DNA of 59,352 nucleotides, taken from contig JANQRQ010000355.1 in assembly GCA_028284485.1 (NCBI GenBank), positions 1 to 59,352 on the forward strand, read 5' to 3'. The translations under genes were made by a program, and so were the position numbers. The stretch comes from Planctomycetaceae bacterium (lineage in GTDB: Bacteria; Planctomycetota; Planctomycetia; Planctomycetales; Planctomycetaceae). Below the pieces are notes generated by a model. It made no database searches and was not told where the DNA came from. It saw only the letters and a list, made by a program, of their open reading frames with translations. This document shows positions 52,014 through 59,352 of this stretch, in pieces (position 1 is the first letter of the stretch; each line of letters opens with the position of its first letter).

Positions 52014-53294
52014 CTACTTCGTCGATTGACGTGTGCGACTGATCTCCTCGTCAGAGAATAGCCGAACTGTGCCGTACTCGCCGTCGAAACCGGCTCGGCA
52101 ATTGACCTGACCGGCACGCATTCGCGAAATCGCCTCGGCCAGGATGGCGGAAGAATTGTGCTGAACCTCTTCCAGCGGAACTTCGCTGAGGACGAACAGT
52201 TCGGAACCAAGGTCGGTCAATGTTTGTTCGTACTGGCGTTGCACCCGTTTACTTTTGGGCCCGAATCCTTCAATTTCCGAGATCACTTCCTCCAGCGGAA
52301 CGAGGCTGCGATACGGTGGGTCCATTGGTTGTTGTATCGCTGTTGGCTCATCACGGTCCGCCAGCGCATGGACGCGATGCAGGACTCCCAGCGTCAACGG
52401 TTTGCCGCACTCGGGACACTTGCCGTTGTATTCGATTGATTTCTCTGGCGATAAGCAGACGCCGCACTTGCGGTGGCCATCGAGGTGGTACTTTCCCTCT
52501 TCGGGAAAAAACTCGACCGTCCCACCATAGCCATCGCCCGTTTCGAGGGCATGACGCATGGCGAAATAGCTCAACTCGGTGTCAAACGTGGATGCTTCCC
52601 GACCGATTTTTGGCGGCGAGTGGGCGTCGGAGTTCGAAACCAATGTAAATCGATCGAGCTGCGACAATCGACGATTCATTGCGGGATCGGAAGACAGTCC
52701 GGTTTCGACTGCAAAAATCTCAGTCGTCAGATCCTCGTAGCAGTCCTTAATCGCATCAAATCCAGATTTCGACCCAAGTACCGAAAACCAAGGCGTCCAG
52801 ATGTGTGCCGGAATCAGATAGCATCCGTCGCCAGAGTTCAGCGTGATTTCAAGCAAGTCTCGTGAATCGAGACCGAGAATCGGTCGCCCATCGGAGGCAA
52901 GGTTTCCGATTCGCCCCAATGACTCGTTAAAGCGAGCCGCCTTATCAAGGTCTGGCGCATAAATCAGATGGTGGACCTTTCGCGTCGCGTCATCCTTTTT
53001 GTAGATCGTCGAGATTTCGACCTCGAGCATGAATCGAACGGGATTCGCCATGGGACCGTCGAGCCATTTGGCGACCTCCTGCTCGATGTCGGGCCGCAAC
53101 CGAAACAGCCCTGTTTCGGCCGGGACAAGCTTTTCCCGAATTTCGGCGAACCATTTGGGATGAGTGAAGTCTCCCGTTCCTAATACCGTCACGCCCTTTT
53201 TCTGCGCCCACAGCGCCATGTGTTCCAGGTCGCAGTTTCGGCTTGTGGCCCGCGAGTACTTGGAATGGATGTGGAGATCCGCGTAAAAGGCCAC
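52014..53294 (-). CDS. Endonuclease Q (EndoQ)-family PHP-domain DNA repair nuclease
   Basis: A 426-residue protein that matches endonuclease Q, the PHP-domain enzyme that nicks DNA 5' to hypoxanthine, uracil and abasic sites; it was first found in Thermococcales and occurs in some bacteria. PHP metal motif FYADLHIHSKYSRATS, then GTGDFTHPKWFAEI, EVEISTIY, PAHIWTPWFSVLGSKSGFD and VSNSDAHSPPKIG. A four-Cys zinc ribbon (CGVC, then CPEC) lies in the middle. The C-terminal segment GFGPKSKRVQRQYEQTLTDL and RAGQVNCRAGFDGEYGTVRL is typical of EndoQ. GTG 53294 follows a perfect GGAGGT by six bases; the ATG at 53312 would overlap this ribosome site. Confidence 0.88.
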   Translation of the reverse strand: MAFYADLHIHSKYSRATSRNCDLEHMALWAQKKGVTVLGTGDFTHPKWFAEIREKLVPAETGLFRLRPDIEQEVAKWLDGPMANPVRFMLEVEISTIYKKDDATRKVHHLIYAPDLDKAARFNESLGRIGNLASDGRPILGLDSRDLLEITLNSGDGCYLIPAHIWTPWFSVLGSKSGFDAIKDCYEDLTTEIFAVETGLSSDPAMNRRLSQLDRFTLVSNSDAHSPPKIGREASTFDTELSYFAMRHALETGDGYGGTVEFFPEEGKYHLDGHRKCGVCLSPEKSIEYNGKCPECGKPLTLGVLHRVHALADRDEPTAIQQPMDPPYRSLVPLEEVISEIEGFGPKSKRVQRQYEQTLTDLGSELFVLSEVPLEEVQHNSSAILAEAISRMRAGQVNCRAGFDGEYGTVRLFSDEEISRTRQSTK

Positions 53295-53300
53295 TACAAC

Positions 53301-53306
53301 ACCTCC
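53301..53306 (-). promoter_or_regulatory. Ribosome binding site deciding a GTG start for the EndoQ homologue
   Basis: ACCTCC on the plus strand, GGAGGT on the minus strand, six bases before GTG 53294. The resulting N-terminus (VAFYADLHIHS read as MAFYADLHIHS) aligns with the short N-terminus of EndoQ proteins. Confidence 0.75.
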
Positions 53307-53367
53307 GTGCATTCCGAGCAACGTTCGTTCACTCGGTTCCCTATCGCCAATGAGAACGAAGATCAAC

Positions 53368-55074
53368 CTACACAGACTCTGAAGGAGTGGATGGCTTCGA
53401 TGTCCTGGCGATTTGCACGACAAGTGCCAACACCAAAAAGCCTGCCACCATGGCTACGCCGTACCATTTCGTCTTGGACCAAACCGACCAACCGGCCCCA
53501 TACGAAGAAAGCGCGAACGCGATAAACATTAGCACGTTCCAACGGACTCGACGCCCACCTTGGGGCATGGCGTCGCCGAGAATCTTTTTGTTGTTCATCA
53601 TCAAGAAAAATGTGCCATAAGCGATCGGCAACAGCATCATGCCGAACACACTCGTCGGAACGGCCAACCAGACGGCCGCGTCGGACCAATAGAACGGCCC
53701 CAACACGCCTAAAGCAGGAGCCATCGCACCAATGCGGTGTGCCTTACCTTTTGGTGGCAGACCCAGCATTTCGCACACGGTAAAACCGGAAATCAGCATC
53801 AGAATCGTAATCGTCGAAAGTGACATCGCCAGGACGCCGAAACCAAAGATGTAATTGGCGAAGACTCTTCCCGTGAGCGGCTGCAGCGCATCAGCAAGAT
53901 TCTTCGCATCTCGTTTGACGAGCATGGCAGCCATCTTTTTATCCGCCTCGGGGAGAGCCTGTTTGCGTTGCTCCTTCTCATCGTCGCTGAGCTGATCCCA
54001 TTCGTCCCCCGCTTCCGCCTTGGCCCGAGTTTCCAACAAGCCATTGAACGGTCCCACCAGGTTGGGAGCCGGTTCGATTTTGGCTCCGCTTGAGTCCACT
54101 TCGCCCAATAACCCAGGGGCCGGCTGTGCATGGAACTGCGTCGCAGATGCGATCACGACACATCCGGTTGCAATGACAAACGGGACCGCCATTCCGGTTG
54201 CCAAGTCGAAGATCGCCAGTCCACGAAATTCGCGGTCCCATCCTTTTGCCAAGAGGGAGTAAGGCAACAGAAAAGTCATGTTAATTCCCACGGCGGTCGC
54301 TGCCGCCGTGATCATCACATCACGCTGCATCGCGACAATCATGTCACTCCAAAACTTTGCGTATTCGCCAGTCGCGGCAAGTGCAGAGTCGAAACCTGCA
54401 GCCGGTTCCTTGAGAAGACTCAAGTCTGGAACGAACCCTTTCGCGATGGCCCCCCACGAAAACATCCCGCCGGTATCGGAGGCACTCAACTTAATGACGA
54501 CACCAAAAAAGGAAACAACGATTGCGCCAACGACAATCCGCAAGACATTCTCATAAATCTTGATGCCTCGACTGCCACTGTCATAGGACAGCGTAATCCC
54601 TGCCGTAATGACCAGGATTGCAATGCAGATGATGGCTTTGCCGGTATCATTATCGAGTCCGGGCAGCAGGTTCTGCTGAATGGCCGCCGTTCCCAAACTG
54701 AATTGCGGCAGACACCAGACGATGTTGGCCGAGAATGTTGCCAAAGCCCATCCCCAACCGAGAACAGGATTGATGTGCTCGTTAATCGCCCGAAAAGGTC
54801 GTTCGCCTGTGGAAAGCGTGACATAGCCGATGGCGCTGAGCATGATCACGCCCATGGCCATCGCCAGCACTTGCAGCCACAGCAAGCTATAACCGCCCAA
54901 CACACCGAGATACAAACTGCCGGCTAATGAACCGCCACCAAGCGTGATCGCGGCCTGTAACCATCCAGGCCCAGAGAGCTTTGTAAACACGGAGAGCAGC
55001 GCAGCATTGCCCTCGGCGCGGGCTTCGACAATCATCTCGCGTTCTCGTTCCGCGAGCGGACGTTCCTCGGTCAT
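53368..55074 (-). CDS. Divergent Nramp-like divalent metal transporter
   Basis: A 568-residue membrane protein with about 11-12 helices and the overall Nramp/MntH layout; ATG 55074 follows AGGAGAA. The entry helix reads GPGWLQAAITLGGGSLAGSL where true Nramp has a DPGN metal-binding motif, and the sixth-helix region reads NMTFLLPYSLLAKGW with no MPH (Met-Pro-His) motif. So the canonical metal ligands are missing and the substrate may differ, as in Nramp-related magnesium transporters or in distant relatives. A ~95-residue soluble insert (KIEPAPNLVGPFNGLLETRA, KAEAGDEWDQLSDDEKEQRK) lies before a late helix. It starts in the 293-base region shared with the fusion gene. Family level is reasonably sure; function is not. 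Confidence 0.75.
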   Translation of the reverse strand: MTEERPLAEREREMIVEARAEGNAALLSVFTKLSGPGWLQAAITLGGGSLAGSLYLGVLGGYSLLWLQVLAMAMGVIMLSAIGYVTLSTGERPFRAINEHINPVLGWGWALATFSANIVWCLPQFSLGTAAIQQNLLPGLDNDTGKAIICIAILVITAGITLSYDSGSRGIKIYENVLRIVVGAIVVSFFGVVIKLSASDTGGMFSWGAIAKGFVPDLSLLKEPAAGFDSALAATGEYAKFWSDMIVAMQRDVMITAAATAVGINMTFLLPYSLLAKGWDREFRGLAIFDLATGMAVPFVIATGCVVIASATQFHAQPAPGLLGEVDSSGAKIEPAPNLVGPFNGLLETRAKAEAGDEWDQLSDDEKEQRKQALPEADKKMAAMLVKRDAKNLADALQPLTGRVFANYIFGFGVLAMSLSTITILMLISGFTVCEMLGLPPKGKAHRIGAMAPALGVLGPFYWSDAAVWLAVPTSVFGMMLLPIAYGTFFLMMNNKKILGDAMPQGGRRVRWNVLMFIAFALSSYGAGWSVWSKTKWYGVAMVAGFLVLALVVQIARTSKPSTPSESV

Positions 55075-55367
55075 TCCGCATTCTCCTCTGCATCGATGTC
55101 GGTCGGGATACACTGATTAGACACAGAGAAGCACTGAAGCGAAAGTGTGTGCCGGTCATTCTGCGGCGATCCAGTTGAACTTGGGCAAACAAGATGGCTG
55201 ACTGCCGAGTTTCGATATGACGAGATCGTGCTTCCCGACGAGCCGGCGACATGAAACAGTTGCGGATTTGCAGTACGATGAATTGACCGTTGGCGAACGA
55301 GATTGACGCGTCACCCTGTCGCCACCGCCAAAACGCAACACAGCAATGTGTTCCAGAAAGTAACAAC

Positions 55368-58229
55368 ATGCCGAGTTTGTGCAGCATTCGATTCGTATGT
55401 TTGACAATACTGCTCACCTGCCAAACAGCCGTTGCCCAAGATCGTTACGACGTTGTGCTCTCAGGAGGCAAAATCGTCGACGGAACGGGTGCCCCCTGGT
55501 TCTATGGCGACATCGGAGTTCGAAACGGCCAGATCACCCACATCGGCCGGATTGAAGGCTCGTTAGCGAAGCGCACGATCGACGTCTCCGGTTTGATTGT
55601 CTGCCCCGGCTTTATCGACATGATGGGCCAGACAGCAACTCCCATGCTGGAAAAGCCCGAGTCGGCATTCAATCTGCTCACGCAGGGAATTACCACGATC
55701 AACACCGGTGAAGGAGGATCGGCGGCGCCCCTCGACGAGGACTCCGCCGGGGATGCGGGCTGGCAAACGATGGGCGAGTATTTTCAGGTGTTGGAACAAA
55801 CGGGCATTCCGCTCAACGTCGCACAGACGGTCGGGCATACTCAAGTGAGACGAATCGTGCTGGGTGATGTCGACCGGCGTCCAACGCCAGCAGAACTCCA
55901 AAAGATGCAAGCGCTTGTTCGCGAGGCGATGGAAGCTGGCGCGATCGGCGTTTCGACCGCTCTTATCTACCCTCCGGCCGTCTATGCAACGACCGAAGAA
56001 ATCGCTGCCCTGGCAGAAGTCGCAGGCGAACACGGCGGTCGCTATTACACCCACATGCGAAACGAAGGCGACCGATTACTCGAAGCCATTGACGAAGCGC
56101 TTCAGATTGGAAGGCTTGCGGATGCGCCCGTACACATTTTCCATTTGAAAGCCGCGGGCCGTCAGAACTGGGGAAAAATGGAACAGGCCTTGGCACGCAT
56201 TAAAGCCGCGCGGGCGAACGGTCAACAAGTGGCAGCCGACATCTATCCCTATATCAATAACGGATTGGGGATTGCTGCGCTCATTCATCCCCGGCACTTC
56301 GCTGAGGGACGGGCTCAATTGCTGCAGCAATTAGACAATCCCGATCTTCGGCGAAAGATTCGCCATGAGATGGAAAACGAAGGTGAGTGGGAAAACTGGT
56401 TTCGGCACATCGGCTACGATTGGGGCAACATTGTAATCGGCAGTGTTGCATCGGAGAAATATCGCCCACACCACGGCCGAAGCTTGATCGAAATTGCGAA
56501 CGCCGTGAACGAAGACCCGTGGACGACATTTTTTGAATTGGTCAAGGCGAAAGCGTTTGCGCTTCCCCAAAGCATGTCCGACGCCAATAAAATCCGCGCC
56601 ATGCAGGAAGAGTTTGTGTCCTTCTGCACCGACGTCGGACCGGCCGGAGGCGCCTCGAATGCCTCACACCCGCGTGCTTTTGGATCCTTTCCCAGAATGC
56701 TGTCGCATTATGTTCGCGATTTAGGGGCGATCAGTCTCGAACGCGCGATCGCACAAGCCAGCGCCGTTGCTGCCAACGAAGTCTTAGCGTATGACCGCGG
56801 TCGCCTTGCCGTCGGACTAGCGGCCGACATCGTGGCGTTCGACTACGAAAATCTTGCTGACCATGCCACTCTTGCCAGCCCGCATGAGCCTTCGGCCGGC
56901 GTCAAATACGTCCTCGTCAATGGCAAAGTTGTACTCGACAACGGCAAACAAACCTCTGCCAAACCTGGACGGGTCTTGCGCGGGCCGGGCTATCGTACTC
57001 CTGAAAAACGGGAGATTCCGACGGTCGGCGCGACTCATGGATCACTGGAGAGTTTCGATCAGTTGATGCTGGATTTTGTAAGAAAGCATAACATCCCAGG
57101 GGCCGCCCTCGCGGTCACCAAAGATAGCCGGCTCGTACTGGCCCGGGGTTACGGTCATGCCGACAAGGAGGCTCAACAGCCGGCCACACCGAACAGCTTG
57201 TTTCGCATTGCCAGCATTTCTAAGCCGATTACCGCGGTGGCGATTCTCCAACTTGCCGAACAGGGCAAGATGGATTTGGGCGACCCGGCGTTTCCATTCC
57301 TCGACGCGAAACCTCTGCTCGAAAAATCGACGAAGCCCGATTCGCGACTTAAAAAAGTCACCATTCGGCAGTTGCTGCAACACACGGGTGGGTGGGACCG
57401 TAGCGAGTCGTTTGACCCGATGTTTCGCGCCGTCGACATCGCGGAAGCATTGGGAATCCCCTCTCCCGCCAACGCGAATCATGTGATCCGTTACATGCTG
57501 GGCAAGCCGCTCGATTTTGACCCTGGAACGCGATACGCCTATTCCAATTTTGGGTATGCGGTCCTGGGGCGAATTATCGAATCGGTAACCGGTCATTCGT
57601 ATGAGCACTACGTCCGCGATCATGTCCTGTCGCCGATTGGAATTCACAACATGCAAATTGGCCACACACTGCCTGCCGGGCGTGCGCTGCCAAATGAGGT
57701 TAAGTATTACGATGGCCGCACGGGGCCGTCTGTCTTTCATCCGCACGTGGGTGATAACGTGCCGCAGCCCTACGGAGCATGGCATTTGGAGGCGATGGAT
57801 TCGCACGGCGGGTGGATCGCTTCTTCGGTCGATCTTGCCCGGTTCGCGGCGGCTTTCGATCAGCCGCAGGACTGCCCATTGCTAAGCCGAGAATCAGTTG
57901 AGACTATGTTCCGCGCGCCTGTCGACCTTTACAACGACGAAAAAAGACAGCCTGACTATTTCTACGCGTGTGGCTGGATGATACGACCACTGACTGCCAG
58001 CGATGCGTTCAACTGTTGGCATACCGGGTCGTTACCCGGAACGGCCACTCTACTCGTTCGGAGGCACGACGGCACCAACTGGGCCGTTCTGTTCAATACA
58101 CGCAGCGGCCATGGCGTCTCACATTTGGGTCGGGCGGTCGACTCATTGGTCCATCAAGCAGCCGACGCCGTCAGCGAATGGCCCGATTACAATTTATTCG
58201 ACGAATATCGCAAGAAGACCCACGAATGA
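55368..58229 (+). CDS. Secreted amidohydrolase / serine beta-lactamase-like fusion
   Basis: A 953-residue exported protein joining two hydrolases. ATG 55368 opens the signal peptide FVCLTILLTCQTAVA. Residues ~25-545 are amidohydrolase (D-aminoacylase branch), but the HxH metal motif is replaced (GFIDMMGQTA) and the Cys ligand is replaced (TGEGGS); two His (YYTHMRNEG, FHLKAAGRQ) and Asp (FCTDVGP) remain. Residues ~555-945 are a class C beta-lactamase/esterase domain with the SxxK motif SISK (about 616), YSNFGYAV (about 725) and HTGSLPGT near 885. The C-terminal domain is thus the likely catalytic half. The product overlaps trpD by four bases (ATGA), indicating cotranscription and coupled translation. 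Confidence 0.88.
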   Translation: MPSLCSIRFVCLTILLTCQTAVAQDRYDVVLSGGKIVDGTGAPWFYGDIGVRNGQITHIGRIEGSLAKRTIDVSGLIVCPGFIDMMGQTATPMLEKPESAFNLLTQGITTINTGEGGSAAPLDEDSAGDAGWQTMGEYFQVLEQTGIPLNVAQTVGHTQVRRIVLGDVDRRPTPAELQKMQALVREAMEAGAIGVSTALIYPPAVYATTEEIAALAEVAGEHGGRYYTHMRNEGDRLLEAIDEALQIGRLADAPVHIFHLKAAGRQNWGKMEQALARIKAARANGQQVAADIYPYINNGLGIAALIHPRHFAEGRAQLLQQLDNPDLRRKIRHEMENEGEWENWFRHIGYDWGNIVIGSVASEKYRPHHGRSLIEIANAVNEDPWTTFFELVKAKAFALPQSMSDANKIRAMQEEFVSFCTDVGPAGGASNASHPRAFGSFPRMLSHYVRDLGAISLERAIAQASAVAANEVLAYDRGRLAVGLAADIVAFDYENLADHATLASPHEPSAGVKYVLVNGKVVLDNGKQTSAKPGRVLRGPGYRTPEKREIPTVGATHGSLESFDQLMLDFVRKHNIPGAALAVTKDSRLVLARGYGHADKEAQQPATPNSLFRIASISKPITAVAILQLAEQGKMDLGDPAFPFLDAKPLLEKSTKPDSRLKKVTIRQLLQHTGGWDRSESFDPMFRAVDIAEALGIPSPANANHVIRYMLGKPLDFDPGTRYAYSNFGYAVLGRIIESVTGHSYEHYVRDHVLSPIGIHNMQIGHTLPAGRALPNEVKYYDGRTGPSVFHPHVGDNVPQPYGAWHLEAMDSHGGWIASSVDLARFAAAFDQPQDCPLLSRESVETMFRAPVDLYNDEKRQPDYFYACGWMIRPLTASDAFNCWHTGSLPGTATLLVRRHDGTNWAVLFNTRSGHGVSHLGRAVDSLVHQAADAVSEWPDYNLFDEYRKKTHE

Positions 58230-59248
58230 ACACCAGCCTGCAACCATTGTTGGACAAATTGTTAGCTCGGGAGGACTGCCCGGTATCGGATGCCCAACGC
58301 GCCTTTGCGGCGGTATTGGATGGCGAATGCTCGCCGGTCGAGATGGCCGCATTGCTGACCGCTTTGCGCGTCAAAGGCGAATCAGTTGAAGAAATTGCCG
58401 GTGCCGCCCAGGCCATGCTGGATCGGGTCACGATCGTACCGACGAACCGAGTCGGCTTGCTAGACACATGCGGGACGGGTGGAGACGGATTGCATACGTT
58501 TAACATCAGTACGGCGACTGCGATCGTTGCCGCAGCAGCGGGAATCCCCGTCGCAAAGCATGGTAACCGCAGCGTCTCAAGTACGAGTGGTTCTGCCGAC
58601 GTTTTGGAGGCCTTGGGCGTCAATGTGCAGCTGACCCCGGAACAAGTTGGACAATGCATCGAGGAGATTGGGATCGGATTCTGCTTTGCTCCTCTCCTGC
58701 ACGGTGCGATGAAACATGTCATGCCCGTCCGACGGGAGCTTGTTTTTCGAACTATTTTTAATCTGCTCGGCCCGCTCACCAATCCGGCGAATGCCGATTT
58801 CCAACTACTTGGTGCCGGCGATCGTCGCACTGCCGGTCGGTTGGCCTCTGCGCTGGCGTTGTTGGAACGGGCGAGCGGTCTCGTTGTGTGTGGCGCCGAC
58901 CAAATCGATGAAGTTAGCCTTTGGGGTGAGACTGCAGTATTCGAAGTCAAAGAAGGAACTGTTCGGGAATACTCCTGGACGGCCGAATCGTTTGGTCTTC
59001 CGGAATGTAGCCCCGACGAACTCCGTGTGCAATCCGCTCAGGAAAGTGCGCAAGTGATACAAGGTATAGCCGATGGCAGCGTCACCGGTCCCAACCGGAA
59101 CATCGTCGTGGCCAATGCCGCAGCAGCACTTGTCGCGGCCAACAATTGTTCGGACGTTTCATCGGCAGTCGAAGTGGCATCGGCAGCGGTAGACAGCGGG
59201 AGAGTCAGACAAGTCCTCGATCGCCTCGTCGAATACACCAATCAATGA
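58226..59248 (+). CDS. trpD: Anthranilate phosphoribosyltransferase
   Basis: A 340-residue TrpD, which joins anthranilate to PRPP in tryptophan synthesis. Start ATG 58226 overlaps the stop of the fusion gene (ATGA). Motifs: DTCGTGGDGLHTFNISTATA, AKHGNRSVSSTSGSADVLEA, LGVNVQLTPEQVGQCIEEIG, FAPLLHGAMKHVMPVRREL and FNLLGPLTNPANADFQLLGA. The usual Lys or Arg in SSKSGSAD is Thr here, a conservative-looking change in the PRPP loop. A longer frame beginning at 57968 runs through the fusion gene and is not the real start. It is the last complete gene in the window. Confidence 0.95.
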   Translation: MNTSLQPLLDKLLAREDCPVSDAQRAFAAVLDGECSPVEMAALLTALRVKGESVEEIAGAAQAMLDRVTIVPTNRVGLLDTCGTGGDGLHTFNISTATAIVAAAAGIPVAKHGNRSVSSTSGSADVLEALGVNVQLTPEQVGQCIEEIGIGFCFAPLLHGAMKHVMPVRRELVFRTIFNLLGPLTNPANADFQLLGAGDRRTAGRLASALALLERASGLVVCGADQIDEVSLWGETAVFEVKEGTVREYSWTAESFGLPECSPDELRVQSAQESAQVIQGIADGSVTGPNRNIVVANAAAALVAANNCSDVSSAVEVASAAVDSGRVRQVLDRLVEYTNQ

Positions 59249-59352
59249 CCGTCGTCTTCTTCTTCGTCGTCGGAGAATTCAAACAGGTCTTTGAATTGCC
59301 GCATCGAAGTGACGTCCGCCTCTAATTGTCGCTGCAGGACGAAGCACTTCTC
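59242..59352 (-). CDS. C-terminal end of an unidentified minus-strand protein
   Basis: The last 36 codons of a minus-strand reading frame that enters from the right edge. It reads EKCFVLQRQLEADVTSMRQF, then KDLFEFSDDEEEDDGH and stop. The tail is acidic and the preceding part helical. It overlaps the trpD stop by seven bases in convergent orientation. No family can be told from this fragment. Confidence 0.5.
   Translation of the reverse strand, partial: EKCFVLQRQLEADVTSMRQFKDLFEFSDDEEEDDGH

Noticed and set aside
57968..58225. Upstream extension of trpD into the fusion gene
   Set aside because: TrpD begins at ATG 58226 with the overlapping ATGA; the extension lies inside the serine hydrolase coding sequence.

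Overview
The window reads as a chromosomal stretch from a planctomycete (phylum Planctomycetota). Signature families support this: a DUF1549/DUF1553 protein beside a DUF1501 protein, a second DUF1501 protein, two cysteine-rich YTV-repeat wall-type proteins, large secreted PQQ-propeller and malectin proteins, and an isolated MfnB-type gene of the tetrahydromethanopterin/methanofuran C1 pathway. About 46 protein genes are supported. I saw no rRNA, tRNA, CRISPR array, transposase, integrase or prophage gene, so this is core or slowly evolving chromosome rather than a genomic island. Genes are mixed on both strands, mostly single or in pairs.

Layout. 1-1465 (minus): a metal-uptake ABC operon, with a PsaA/MntC-like lipoprotein and an ATPase that runs off the left edge. 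A perfect 22-bp palindrome lies upstream. 1830-4307: a secreted TPR protein and YTV protein 1, followed by a strong strand-specific hairpin. 4722-18818: mostly secreted or catabolic single genes (zinc-peptidase-like lipoprotein, class V aminotransferase, MATE exporter, sialate O-acetylesterase-like enzyme, prenyltransferase-fold protein, HpcH aldolase, SPL-type radical SAM protein, Tat-exported alpha/beta hydrolase, M28 peptidase, small membrane protein, nitrilase). 19030-23385: a 1451-residue PQQ-propeller / Rossmann / malectin protein. 23481-25624: a sugar transferase and a CTP-dependent lipid-kinase-like membrane protein. 26237-32313: planctomycete DUF1549/1553 and DUF1501 proteins with an overlapping ion-channel gene. 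32577-35883: a PAC2 protein, MfnB and a D-aminoacylase.

36596-48137 is housekeeping: typA, surE, folP, gpsA, an acyl-CoA dehydrogenase, a TPR protein, an HtrA protease, thiL and an LRR membrane protein, with two very small conserved-looking proteins. 48402-51772: a PaiB-like flavoprotein, YTV protein 2 and a tyrosine/glycine-rich secreted protein; the last two are convergent across a bidirectional terminator. 52014-59352: an endonuclease Q homologue, a divergent Nramp-like transporter, an amidohydrolase/serine-hydrolase fusion overlapping trpD, and the tail of a minus-strand gene.

The best candidate for something undescribed is a family of about 108-bp intergenic repeats. Four copies occur (4589, 39442, 43741 and 48271). 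They align without any indel over the 30-codon core, keep a small 3' hairpin by consistent base changes, and each lies downstream of, and in the same direction as, the preceding gene. They look like a dispersed RNA-level element or a non-autonomous repeat. All functions are read from motifs and family knowledge; no database search was possible.
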